Shown piece by piece: positions 1-6,641 of a stretch of DNA of 14,473 nt. The stretch comes from Pseudomonadota bacterium (GTDB lineage: Bacteria > Pseudomonadota > Gammaproteobacteria > Burkholderiales > Burkholderiaceae_E), in assembly GCA_023388075.1 (NCBI GenBank), contig JAEWGX010000128.1:1-14473 (forward strand). Direction: 5' to 3'. A program made the translations under genes and the position numbers. The notes under the pieces are model-generated. The model searched no databases, was not told the origin of the DNA, and saw only the letters and a list, made by a program, of their open reading frames with translations. How positions within the stretch are numbered: position 1 is the stretch's first letter; every line of letters starts with the position of its first letter.

Positions 1-1235
1 GCCTGGAAGATATGCGCCATGGTGACCGAAGGCGGCGCGACCCCGCGCATCGTCATGAGCAGCAGCCCGTGGGGCGGCAGCAGCAGGCCCATCTGCATGC
101 AGATGAGGAACATGACACCGAACCAGATCGGATCCACGCCCAGGGCCTGCACCACCGGCATGAAGATCGGCAGCGTGATCATCATCATGCTGACCTGGTC
201 GACGAAGACGCCGAGGAAGATCAGCATCAGCATCATGCCCATCACGACGAGGTTGGTGGACAGCCCATGCCCGGTGATCATCTGCACCAGCCCGTTGCTT
301 GCGCCCGAGAAGGACAGGATCTGCGCGAACGTGGTGGCGCCCAGGATGATGAAGAGGATCATCCCCGAGATGCCGGCCGTACCGCGTAGGGCCCGCATCA
401 CCGCCTCCCATGAGAGGCGCCGGTAGAGCGCCGCGAGGAGCATGGTCGCGAAGGCGCCGAGCGCGGCGCACTCGGTCGGCGTTGCCCAACCGGCGGCAAG
501 CGCCCCCACCACGACACCGAAGATGGAGAGCGACGGCAGCACGTATCCGAAGAAGAGCCGCCAGCGCTCCCACCCGGTGAAGCGGGAGGCCTCGTCGTCG
601 ACTGGCGCCAGGCCGGGACTCATCCGGACCCGCAGGACGATCCACAGCACGAAGGCCGCCGACAGGATCACGCCCGGAACGACGCCGCCGATCAGCAGGC
701 CCGAGATCGAGATGCCGGAGAGCGAACCCAGCAGCACGGTGAGGGCGGACGGCGGGATCAGCATGTCCACCGCCCCGATCGCCATGATGGGTCCGGTCGC
801 GAGCGTGGGATGGTAGCCCCGGGCCAGCATGACCGGCAGCATCAGCGAGCCGAGCATCGCCGTGGTCGCGATGGTCGAGCCGGAGATCGCCGAGAACACG
901 GTGCCCGCGACCACGGCCACGACCGCGAGCCGGCCGGGGATCTGGCGAATGAGCCGCTCGATGCCGTCGATCACCTTGATCGCAAGCCCGGTGTGGAACA
1001 GGATCTCGCCCATCAGGACGAAGAGTGGAATGGGCGTGAGCGAGAAGGCGGTGATGGAGCTGACGCTGCTGCGTGCAAGCTGCACCAGGCCCGGCTCGCC
1101 ACCCATGTAGAGCCAGGCGCCGATGATGTTGATGGTGATGAAGGTGAGCGCCACCGGCATGCCGATGAAGAGCAGCACCATGGAGCCGCCGAGCATCAGC
1201 CAGGCGGCGATCGCCCAGCCGCTCACTGAGACCAT
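1..1235 (-). CDS. dctM: TRAP transporter large permease, DctM family (3' end cut by window edge)
   Basis: Large membrane subunit of a tripartite ATP-independent periplasmic transporter, which drives solute uptake with an ion gradient together with DctQ and the binding protein DctP. The frame reads from ATG at 1235 without a stop to the left edge, giving 411 residues starting MVSVSGWAIAAWLML. DctM proteins are usually about 425-440 residues, so only the C-terminal tail is missing. Long hydrophobic helices alternate with family-typical stretches, such as the glycine/serine-rich SGSTIATTAMLGSLMLP and the segment GVDPIWFGVMF near the end. An AAGGGGG ribosome site (1246-1252) lies 10 bases before the ATG, 46 bases after the dctQ stop. 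An ATG at 1285 that overlaps the dctQ stop opens only a 20-codon dead-end frame and is not the start. Function is clear at family level; the solute is unknown. Confidence 0.93.
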   Translation of the reverse strand, partial: MVSVSGWAIAAWLMLGGSMVLLFIGMPVALTFITINIIGAWLYMGGEPGLVQLARSSVSSITAFSLTPIPLFVLMGEILFHTGLAIKVIDGIERLIRQIPGRLAVVAVVAGTVFSAISGSTIATTAMLGSLMLPVMLARGYHPTLATGPIMAIGAVDMLIPPSALTVLLGSLSGISISGLLIGGVVPGVILSAAFVLWIVLRVRMSPGLAPVDDEASRFTGWERWRLFFGYVLPSLSIFGVVVGALAAGWATPTECAALGAFATMLLAALYRRLSWEAVMRALRGTAGISGMILFIILGATTFAQILSFSGASNGLVQMITGHGLSTNLVVMGMMLMLIFLGVFVDQVSMMMITLPIFMPVVQALGVDPIWFGVMFLICMQMGLLLPPHGLLLMTMRGVAPPSVTMAHIFQ

Positions 1236-1281
1236 GCCCGCCGTGCCCCCTTCGCGCTGAGCGCTGCCCCCCGAGGCGGGT

Positions 1282-1812
1282 TCATGCCGCGCTGACCGCT
1301 TCCTTGCGCGGGGCGCGGTCGCCTTGGTACAGGCGGATCAGGCGGAAGCACATCTCGATGGCGAGGAGGATGAAGACGGCGGGCAGGAGGGCGAGGGCCC
1401 ACCATTCCGGCGTCACCAGGGTACGGATGTTGACGGCGCCGGACGCGTAGCTCGACCAGGCCGCCTGGGCACCGTACCAGGCGATCGTCACGCAGCAGGC
1501 GAAGCCGATCACGTCGGTCACCAGCTCGAGGTACCAGGCGGGCCGCGGCGGGATCGCCTGCAGCATGATGTCGACGCGGATGTGCTGGCCTTGCCGCAGC
1601 AGCCACGGGGCGACGCAAAGCGTGATGACGTAGAGCATCAGCTCCGAAACCTCGGTGCTCCAGGGCAGGCTCCCCGGCAGGCCGGGGATGGGGACGTTGC
1701 GAAGGGCGACGTCGGCGACGATGACCAGCATCATCGCCAGCAGCACGACGCAGCCGGCCATGGCCAGCCAGTCCAGGAAGCGGCCGTACGCGCGCGAGAT
1801 GCGATCGAGCAT
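1282..1812 (-). CDS. dctQ: TRAP transporter small permease, DctQ family
   Basis: Small membrane subunit of the TRAP transporter, which pairs with DctM in the inner membrane. The 176-residue product has four hydrophobic segments (about residues 14-36, 52-74, 92-114 and 137-160), the normal topology and length for DctQ. The segment LLRQGQHIRVDIM (residues 71-83) matches the conserved RxGxHIxVD region of the family. The ATG at 1812 has no strong Shine-Dalgarno sequence. It follows dctP by 67 bases and precedes dctM by 46, so translation may depend on the shared transcript. Family assignment is firm; substrate is not encoded here. Confidence 0.92.
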   Translation of the reverse strand: MLDRISRAYGRFLDWLAMAGCVVLLAMMLVIVADVALRNVPIPGLPGSLPWSTEVSELMLYVITLCVAPWLLRQGQHIRVDIMLQAIPPRPAWYLELVTDVIGFACCVTIAWYGAQAAWSSYASGAVNIRTLVTPEWWALALLPAVFILLAIEMCFRLIRLYQGDRAPRKEAVSAA

Positions 1813-1850
1813 GGACCCGTGACGCCGCGAAGCCGGTCAAGGGATGACGA

Positions 1851-1862
1851 GTCGGCGCCGAC
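1851..1862. repeat. 12-bp perfect palindrome in the dctP-dctQ spacer
   Basis: GTCGGCGCCGAC is its own reverse complement and lies in the 67-base gap between the dctP stop and the dctQ start. In RNA it could fold into a short GC-rich stem. Stems after binding-protein genes often stabilise the upstream message so that the receptor is made in excess, but that role is inference. A 12-bp palindrome in GC-rich DNA can also arise by chance. Confidence 0.35.
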
Positions 1863-1879
1863 CGCGATCTGCTACCCGG

Positions 1880-2884
1880 TCACTTCGCGCCGGAGAAGAG
1901 CGGCTTGAAGGTCGCGGCCACCTCGGGACTCTGCTTCTCGGCGGCGGCCCACGCGACTTCGTAGGCCTTGGCGCGATACGCCTTGGCCGTGGCATCGTCG
2001 AACTTGATCACCTCGATGCCGGCCTTCTGCTGGCGGGCGATCTCATCGGCAGCGTACTTCACCCAGAAATCGTTCTTCGCCTCGAGCGCGAGCACCTGCT
2101 TCTCGAGGAAGCCACGCTGGGCGTCGCTCAGCTTGCGGTACGCGTGCAGGTTCATGATGAGGGACACCTCGGCGTCGTAGAACCCGGGATCGACGCGATA
2201 CTTCGTCTTCTCGTGCCAGTTGAGGTCGAAGATGCCGCCGATGGGCCAGCCATAGCCGTCGACCACGCCGCGCTCCAGCGCCGTGAAGACCTCTCCCGGC
2301 GGGGTGGTGACCACGCTGGCGTTCAACGCCTGGAAGAACTCCCGGTAGACCGGCGTGATCCGGATCTTCTGGCCGGTGAGATCGGGCTTGTCGATCTTCT
2401 TGTTGGTGTAGAGGTGGAACGGCTGGTTCTCCACCATGCGGCCCAGGTACTGCATGTTGCCCTTCTGGTTCCAGACCTTGTTGATCGCCTCGAACACGCC
2501 GTTCCTGCGCTGCTCGGCGATCGTCATCTGGGTCAGCTTGAGGAAGTCCGCTTCCGGCATGACGTTGGTGTAGTAGGCGCCGGTGCTCATCGCGATGTCG
2601 ACGACGCCGGTCCGGACGGCATTGCCGACCTCGAAGGTCGGGATCGCCTTGGGCCCGCCGATGAAGTTGATCTGCAGCACGCCCTTGCCATTGGCGTTCA
2701 CCTCCTTCGCCCACTCCTGCAGGCGCAGAGCGTAGGTGCTGTTCTCGGCGAACGCGCTCACCAGGCGCAGGGTCGTCTCCTGGGCGCCGGCGGCGGTGGA
2801 CAGGGAAACTGCAGCGGCAAGCGCGGCTGCCTTGACCGTGAACAGGGCGGCAATGCGCGCGAGGACATGCGTCTCGTTCTTCAT
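1880..2884 (-). CDS. dctP: TRAP transporter periplasmic substrate-binding protein, DctP family
   Basis: Extracytoplasmic receptor that captures the solute and delivers it to DctQM. The 334-residue product begins with a classic Sec signal peptide (MKNETHVLARIAALF..., hydrophobic core about 10-30, likely cleavage after AGA at residue 34). The mature chain has DctP hallmarks: the segment around residues 170-182 (LTGQKIRITPVYRE) contains Arg175 in the position of the carboxylate-clamping arginine of the family, followed by GEVFTALERGVVDG (197-210). The ATG at 2884 is chosen because AGGAGGAG (2893-2900) sits 8 bases upstream. A longer frame extends further 5' but lacks this signal and would hide the signal peptide. 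The arginine implies a carboxylate ligand; which one is not determined. Confidence 0.94.
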   Translation of the reverse strand: MKNETHVLARIAALFTVKAAALAAAVSLSTAAGAQETTLRLVSAFAENSTYALRLQEWAKEVNANGKGVLQINFIGGPKAIPTFEVGNAVRTGVVDIAMSTGAYYTNVMPEADFLKLTQMTIAEQRRNGVFEAINKVWNQKGNMQYLGRMVENQPFHLYTNKKIDKPDLTGQKIRITPVYREFFQALNASVVTTPPGEVFTALERGVVDGYGWPIGGIFDLNWHEKTKYRVDPGFYDAEVSLIMNLHAYRKLSDAQRGFLEKQVLALEAKNDFWVKYAADEIARQQKAGIEVIKFDDATAKAYRAKAYEVAWAAAEKQSPEVAATFKPLFSGAK

Positions 2885-2892
2885 GCTCTGGT

Positions 2893-2900
2893 CTCCTCCT
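2893..2900 (-). promoter_or_regulatory. Strong ribosome-binding site of dctP
   Basis: On the minus strand AGGAGGAG stands 8 bases before the ATG at 2884. It decides the start codon of dctP over longer readings of the same frame and suggests high translation of the receptor. It lies 2 bases downstream of an 18-bp palindrome (2903-2920) that could affect its accessibility. Confidence 0.8.
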
Positions 2901-2902
2901 CT

Positions 2903-2920
2903 GCCCGGTCCGGACCGGGC
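2903..2920. repeat. 18-bp perfect palindrome between lysR and dctP
   Basis: GCCCGGTCCGGACCGGGC is a perfect inverted repeat without spacer. As RNA it can form a 7-bp GC-rich stem with a CCGG loop. It occupies the 71-base gap between the LysR-type gene and dctP and ends 2 bases before the dctP Shine-Dalgarno sequence. No T-tract follows in the direction of transcription, so a simple intrinsic terminator is unlikely. A protein-binding site or an mRNA structure that sets the dctP level relative to lysR fits better; this is inference. Confidence 0.5.
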
Positions 2921-2955
2921 CGGGCTCCGATGATCGATTCGCGAGCCGCCCGGCG

Positions 2956-3864
2956 TCAATGGGGGTTACTACGGCCGGTTCCATCGACGCCGAAGTAGCC
3001 CTTGATCGCCGCGGTGAAGCGCCTGCGCGAGTGATGGACCCGCTCCAGCAGGCCGACATGCCTGACCTCCTGCACGCCCGGGATCTCTATCACCTTCAGG
3101 TCCCGGTCGCGGCGCCAGTCCACGTTGGCGAGTCGCGGCACGATCGAGACGCCGAAACCCTGCCGCACGATCGCCACGATCGCCTCCACCGAGTTGAGCT
3201 CCATGCCCTCGGCCACCGTGACGCCGGTGCGGCGCAACACCCGCTTGACCAGCAGGCCGGTCCAGGTCTCCCGGTCGAAGCGGATGAAGGGCGATGACCT
3301 CAGGATGGCGATCGGATCTTCCGGCACCCGGAAGTGCGGGCGCCGCGGCACGATGAGCACCATCGGCTCGCCATAGAGGCGGGTCCACGCGACGCTCGAG
3401 GGAAGCGGCCGGGGCGACTGCATGACGACCGCGGCGTCCAGCTCGCCGCGCAGCACCTTCTCCGCGAAGGTGCCGGACTGGCCGGCAAAGAGCTTCACCT
3501 CCAGCCGAGGATGCTCCTGGCGGATCGCCCAGAGCGCATCGGCGAACGCGCCCATCAGGGCCGACACCAGCGCTCCCATCACGACCGTGCCGGCGAGGGC
3601 CTCCCCGTCACCGTCGGCGCCTACCGCAAGCGCCTCGTACTCGGCGATCAGCCGTTCCACCTGGGGCACCACCTGCCGCCCGGCCGTGTTCAGGACCACC
3701 GCCCGCGCCCCGCGGTCGAAGAGCGCCTGGTTCAGGTCGCGCTCCAATGCGCGCATGCGCAGGCCCACGGCGGCCGCGGTGAGGCCGACTTCGTCTCCGG
3801 CAGCCGCGAAGCTGCCGAGGCGCGCCACCGCGAGAAAGGTGCGCAGCGTGCGGATGGAGGACAA
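2956..3864 (-). CDS. LysR-type transcriptional regulator
   Basis: A 302-residue one-component regulator of normal LysR length. The N-terminal winged helix-turn-helix covers roughly residues 1-62: IRTLRTFLAVARLGSF, then GLTAAAVGLRMRALERDL as recognition region, then LFDRGARAVVLNTAGR as wing. The rest is the periplasmic-binding-protein-like effector domain. No ATG fits the start. TTG at 3864 is used because AGGAAG (3872-3877) sits 7 bases upstream and a stop in frame lies shortly before. The gene heads the minus-strand block and points away from the sdh/frd-like operon, so it is placed to control both the TRAP genes and the divergent operon from the shared 113-base gap. The effector is unknown; a carboxylate taken up by the transporter is the obvious guess. 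Confidence 0.92.
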   Translation of the reverse strand: MSSIRTLRTFLAVARLGSFAAAGDEVGLTAAAVGLRMRALERDLNQALFDRGARAVVLNTAGRQVVPQVERLIAEYEALAVGADGDGEALAGTVVMGALVSALMGAFADALWAIRQEHPRLEVKLFAGQSGTFAEKVLRGELDAAVVMQSPRPLPSSVAWTRLYGEPMVLIVPRRPHFRVPEDPIAILRSSPFIRFDRETWTGLLVKRVLRRTGVTVAEGMELNSVEAIVAIVRQGFGVSIVPRLANVDWRRDRDLKVIEIPGVQEVRHVGLLERVHHSRRRFTAAIKGYFGVDGTGRSNPH

Positions 3865-3871
3865 GCCGCGG

Positions 3872-3877
3872 CTTCCT
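3872..3877 (-). promoter_or_regulatory. Ribosome-binding site supporting the TTG start of the LysR gene
   Basis: Minus-strand AGGAAG lies 7 bases before TTG at 3864. No in-frame ATG exists between the preceding in-frame stop and the helix-turn-helix, so this site decides the start. Confidence 0.65.
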
Positions 3878-3898
3878 AAAGTTATGCTTTACCTCACC

Positions 3899-3944
3899 GT
3901 CAGAATAACTAGCTTCGCTTTATCTGACAAGCCGATCAGAATCA
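3899..3944. promoter_or_regulatory. Candidate LysR-type operator: repeated TCAGA half-sites
   Basis: The divergent gap contains GTCAGA (3899-3904) and its inverse TCTGAC (3923-3928), separated by 18 bases. A third half-site, TCAGA at 3936-3940, forms a second dyad TCTGA-N8-TCAGA with the middle one. TCAGAAT occurs twice, 36 bases apart (3900 and 3936). LysR-type regulators typically bind several interrupted dyads between divergent genes. The location fits, although a textbook T-N11-A palindrome is not evident. Confidence 0.4.
3902..3930 (-). promoter_or_regulatory. Candidate sigma-70 promoter for lysR-dctPQM
   Basis: On the minus strand TTGTCA (3930-3925) and TATTCT (3907-3902) are 17 bases apart. 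They match the sigma-70 consensus at 5 of 6 and 4 of 6 positions, and transcription would start about 30 bases before the TTG codon. The region is visibly richer in A+T than the flanking genes. Its elements overlap the GTCAGA repeats described separately, which would suit autorepression by the LysR-type protein. No convincing promoter could be read for the opposite direction. Confidence 0.45.
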
Positions 3945-3977
3945 GGGAAGGCGAAGCCTGGGGAGAATCACGCTCGA

Positions 3978-4694
3978 ATGTCTCAGTCGCTGAACGTTTC
4001 GGTCTGGCGCAGTGCCGGCGGTGGCTCGTTCTCCGCCTACGAGGTGCCGCGCCAGGATAGCCAGACGGTGCTCGACGTGGTCACCTACATCCAGCGGCGG
4101 CTCGAGCCATCCCTCGCCTACCGCTTCGCCTGCCGCGTCGGCATGTGCGGATCCTGCGCCATGACCGTGAACGGCATCGCGCGCTGGACCTGCCGGACCC
4201 ACGTGGGCAAGGTCGCCACCGACGGGCGGCTGGAGATCGCACCGCTGACGCACCTGCCGGTGATCAAGGACCTGGCGACCGACATGAGCGGCTTCTTCGA
4301 CAAGTGGGCCCGCGCCCAGGGCAGGTTCCGCGGTTCGAGGAGCCGGCACGAAGACTTCGAGCGGGTGGCACCGGCGTCGCCGCAGCGCCAGGCCGCCAAC
4401 GCCGGCATCGAATGCATCGGCTGCGGCGTGTGCCACGCCTCCTGCGACGTGGTCGGCTGGCGACCGGACTATCTCGGACCGGCCGCGCTCAACCGCGCCT
4501 GGACCTTGATGAACGACGTCCGCGACGTGGCCGGGGCCGAGCGACTCGCCGCCGTGGCCGGCGATGCCGGCTGCCACGCGTGCCACAGCCACGGGTCCTG
4601 CACCGAGCGATGCCCGAAGCACCTGGAACCGACCGCGGGCATCGCCGGCCTCAAGCGACTCGCCACCCGCGCCGTGTTGAAGGGGGAAGCTTGA
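3978..4694 (+). CDS. Succinate dehydrogenase/fumarate reductase-type iron-sulfur subunit
   Basis: Electron-transfer subunit that passes electrons between the flavoprotein and the quinone-reactive membrane anchors. The 238-residue protein carries all canonical cysteines. The N-terminal ferredoxin domain has Cys52, 57, 60 and 72 (CRVGMCGSC motif) for a [2Fe-2S] cluster. The C-terminal domain has Cys146, 149, 152 with Cys212 (CP motif) for [4Fe-4S], and Cys156, 202 and 208 for [3Fe-4S], in the same spacing as E. coli SdhB. An extra Cys199 precedes the last group. The ATG at 3978 has only a weak, distant GGGGAG. The stop overlaps the TTG start of the next gene. Direction of catalysis (succinate oxidation or fumarate reduction) cannot be told from this subunit. 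Confidence 0.93.
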   Translation: MSQSLNVSVWRSAGGGSFSAYEVPRQDSQTVLDVVTYIQRRLEPSLAYRFACRVGMCGSCAMTVNGIARWTCRTHVGKVATDGRLEIAPLTHLPVIKDLATDMSGFFDKWARAQGRFRGSRSRHEDFERVAPASPQRQAANAGIECIGCGVCHASCDVVGWRPDYLGPAALNRAWTLMNDVRDVAGAERLAAVAGDAGCHACHSHGSCTERCPKHLEPTAGIAGLKRLATRAVLKGEA

Positions 4695-5125
4695 CGAAGC
4701 CGCCGGCCCCGGGCCATCCCCGGTCCGACCCCCGCGGGGGTGAAGGAAGCCGGGGCCACGCCGGTGCTTCCCTGGCAGCCCCCGCTCGCCTGCAGGTGCG
4801 GCTCTGGTACGCGCAGCGCGTGAGCGCGATGGTGCTGCTGGCCTGCGTCTTGGTTCACCTGGTGACCATCGGCTATGCGGTGCGAGGCGGCCTCGGCGCG
4901 GCGGAGATCCTCGCGCGTACCCAGGGCAACCTCGGGTTCGCGGCGTTCTACCTGGTCTTCGTGGTGGCGGTGGTCGCGCATGCCCCCATCGGGCTCGCCC
5001 GCATCCTGGAAGAGTGGGCCGGCTGGAGCCGCCGCCCGAGTCATGTCGCCGCGATGCTGTTCGCCGCCCTCCTGCTCGCCTTGGGCTTGCGGGCGGTCTG
5101 GGCGGTATGGGTACCGGGCGCATGA
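4691..5125 (+). CDS. Membrane anchor (cytochrome b-type) subunit of the SDH/FRD-like complex
   Basis: Small integral-membrane subunit. The frame has no ATG before the first helix. TTG at 4691 overlaps the stop of the iron-sulfur gene (TTGA) and follows the purine-rich AGGGGGAAG, giving 144 residues by translational coupling. An internal GTG closer to the motif RLWYAQRVSAM is an alternative. After about 36 polar, Pro/Gly-rich residues come three predicted helices (about 44-64, 82-104, 118-140). His56 (in ACVLVHLVT) and His97 (in VVAHAPIG) sit inside helices 1 and 2 and are possible haem or quinone-site residues. It corresponds by position and topology to an SdhD/FrdD-like anchor, although sequence similarity alone is weak. 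Role is inferred mainly from the operon. Confidence 0.82.
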   Translation: MTKPPAPGHPRSDPRGGEGSRGHAGASLAAPARLQVRLWYAQRVSAMVLLACVLVHLVTIGYAVRGGLGAAEILARTQGNLGFAAFYLVFVVAVVAHAPIGLARILEEWAGWSRRPSHVAAMLFAALLLALGLRAVWAVWVPGA

Positions 5126-5505
5126 GCGGACCCGGTACCGGCGTGCTCGCGCCGCGACGCAACGACTGGCGAGCCCGGCGGCACCCCGGCTTCCTGCTCG
5201 CCATGGCGCACCGGATCTCGGGAATCGCCCTCGCCGCCTTCCTGCCGCTGCACTTCCTGCTGCTCGGACAGGCGCTGCGTGGCGCCGCCGCGCTTGACGG
5301 CGCGCTGCAGCTGGTCGACATGGTGCCGTTCAAGATCGCAGAATGGCTGCTGGTCGTGCTGCTGGCCGTCCATGCGAGCTGCGGCCTGCGGCTGCTGGTG
5401 ATCGAGTTCCGCCCGTGGTCGGGCACGCGCAAGAATTGGACGGCGGCGATCATCGGGGTCGCCATGGCTGTCGGCATCGCTTTCGGGCTCGCCCTGGTGG
5501 GCTAG
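5122..5505 (+). CDS. Succinate dehydrogenase cytochrome b556 (SdhC)-like membrane anchor
   Basis: Second membrane anchor, 127 residues, with three helices at about 25-48, 72-95 and 105-126. It shows SdhC hallmarks: AHRISGIAL with His30-Arg31 in helix 1, at the position of the quinone-site HR motif, and HASCGLRLL with His84 in helix 2, the place of the haem b ligand in E. coli SdhC. His44 lies at the end of helix 1. The serine that precedes HR by three residues in E. coli SdhC (Ser27) is Ala here. ATG at 5122 overlaps the previous stop (ATGA). Together with the preceding gene it gives two anchors, each with two helix-embedded histidines, so a one- or two-haem complex is possible. Confidence 0.87.
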   Translation: MSGPGTGVLAPRRNDWRARRHPGFLLAMAHRISGIALAAFLPLHFLLLGQALRGAAALDGALQLVDMVPFKIAEWLLVVLLAVHASCGLRLLVIEFRPWSGTRKNWTAAIIGVAMAVGIAFGLALVG

Positions 5506-5566
5506 CGCGGCGGTCGGGTGCCAGCCGGCAAAGGCAGGACCATTCCATCCATCAGAGGAGACAAGC

Positions 5567-6574
5567 ATGACGAAAACCCACCCCGCTTCACTCCCGCCCG
5601 GACGTCGTACCGCGCTCAAGGCGATCGGCGGCGCCGCCCTGGCCGCGGCAGGCGGATCGGTCCTCGCCCAGGGCAAGTGGCCGGAACGGACCGTCCGGAT
5701 CGTCGTACCGTTTTCCGCGGGCGGCACGACCGACGTCGTCGCCCGCGCCATCGCCCAGAACTTCACCGAGTACTGGGGACAGTCGGTCGTGGTGGAGAAC
5801 CGCGCCGGCGCCGGCGGCAACATCGGGGCGGAGCTGGTCGCCAAGGCGGCGCCGGACGGCTACACGATCCTGATGACTTCCGGCAGCATCTTCACGGTCA
5901 ATCCGCACATGTACAGCCAGTTGCCGTTCGACCCGGTCAAGGACTTCATTGCCGTGACCAACGTCGCGAGCGGCCCGCAGGTCGTGGCGGTGCATCCGTC
6001 GGTACCCGCGAAGACGGTGGGCGAGCTGATCGCGCTCGCCAAGTCGAAACCCGGGTCGATCAATTTCGGCTCGGCGGGGATCGGAACCCAGACGCACATG
6101 GCAGCGGAGAACTTCGTCACCGCCGCCGGCATCCAGGCGACCCACATTCCCTACAAGGGCGAGAGCGCGGCCATCGCGGACCTTGCCGCGGGATCGATCC
6201 ACTTCGTCGTGTCCAACATCGCCGCGCTCATCCCGTATATCGGCGACAAGCGCGTTCGCGCGCTCGGCGTGACCAGCACCAAGCGTTCGACCCTGATACC
6301 GGACCTGCCCACCGTGGCCGAGGGCGGGCTGAAGGGGTTCGAGAACAGCGGCTGGTTCGGATTCATGGTGCCGGCCGGTACGCCGCAGGCCGTCGTGGAC
6401 AAGATCCATCGCGACACGGTGAAGGCACTGGACGACACCAGGCTCAAGGCCCGGCTCCACGTGGCGGGCATGGCGCCGGTGGGCAACGCGCCCAAGGAGT
6501 TCGCCAGCGCGATCGCCGAGGAGTCGAAGCTCTGGGCGCAGGTGGTCAAGAGCCGCGGCCTGAAGGTGAACTAG
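5567..6574 (+). CDS. Bug/TctC-family periplasmic solute receptor
   Basis: Extracytoplasmic receptor of the tripartite tricarboxylate family, 335 residues. An AGAGGAGAC site precedes the ATG at 5567. The leader has a twin arginine (Arg13-Arg14, GRRTALKAIGG) and a weakly hydrophobic Ala/Gly stretch, so export by Tat is possible though the consensus Phe is Ala. Mature-part signatures are VRIVVPFSAGGTTDVVAR, VVVENRAGAGGNIGAE and APDGYTILM, with HIPYKGESAAIADLAAGSI further on. No TctA or TctB membrane genes are in the window, as is common for Bug proteins. Its position between the membrane anchors and the hydratase genes suggests that it senses or delivers the pathway substrate, possibly a carboxylate. 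That link is inference. Confidence 0.93.
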   Translation: MTKTHPASLPPGRRTALKAIGGAALAAAGGSVLAQGKWPERTVRIVVPFSAGGTTDVVARAIAQNFTEYWGQSVVVENRAGAGGNIGAELVAKAAPDGYTILMTSGSIFTVNPHMYSQLPFDPVKDFIAVTNVASGPQVVAVHPSVPAKTVGELIALAKSKPGSINFGSAGIGTQTHMAAENFVTAAGIQATHIPYKGESAAIADLAAGSIHFVVSNIAALIPYIGDKRVRALGVTSTKRSTLIPDLPTVAEGGLKGFENSGWFGFMVPAGTPQAVVDKIHRDTVKALDDTRLKARLHVAGMAPVGNAPKEFASAIAEESKLWAQVVKSRGLKVN

Positions 6575-6588
6575 CCGCGCCGTGCAAT

Positions 6589-6623
6589 GGCCGCGCCGCG
6601 GACGCCGTCCGGGCGGCGCGGCC
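6589..6623 (+). repeat. Large GC-rich hairpin between the Bug and hydratase genes
   Basis: GGCCGCGCCGC (6589-6599) pairs perfectly with GCGGCGCGGCC (6613-6623), an 11-bp stem. The 13-base loop can itself pair (GGAC-GCC-GTCC). It fills the 67-base spacer after the receptor stop and ends 7 bases before the Shine-Dalgarno sequence of the next gene. There is no U-tract, so it is unlikely to be a strong intrinsic terminator. Message stabilisation, processing or attenuation are possible. Only the inverted repeat itself is seen. Confidence 0.55.
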
Positions 6624-6641
6624 GCAATTGAAGGAAGTACG

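Noticed and set aside
1223..1285. ATG overlapping the dctQ stop as a dctM start
   Set aside because: It opens a 20-codon frame that stops at 1223; dctM lies in a different frame starting at 1235.
3865..3977. Sigma-70 promoter for the plus-strand operon
   Set aside because: Several AT-rich hexamers were tried, but no pair with acceptable matches and 16-18 base spacing was found, so none is listed.
4145..4690. Long upstream extension of the first membrane-anchor frame into the iron-sulfur gene
   Set aside because: The extra 182 codons are an out-of-frame reading of the iron-sulfur subunit, Arg-rich and without homology; the TTG at 4691 with coupling and a purine-rich leader is a better start.
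3942..5477. 511-residue open frame on the minus strand
   Set aside because: It runs antisense across three plus-strand genes with clear iron-sulfur and haem motifs; the product is low-complexity Pro/Arg/Gly-rich.
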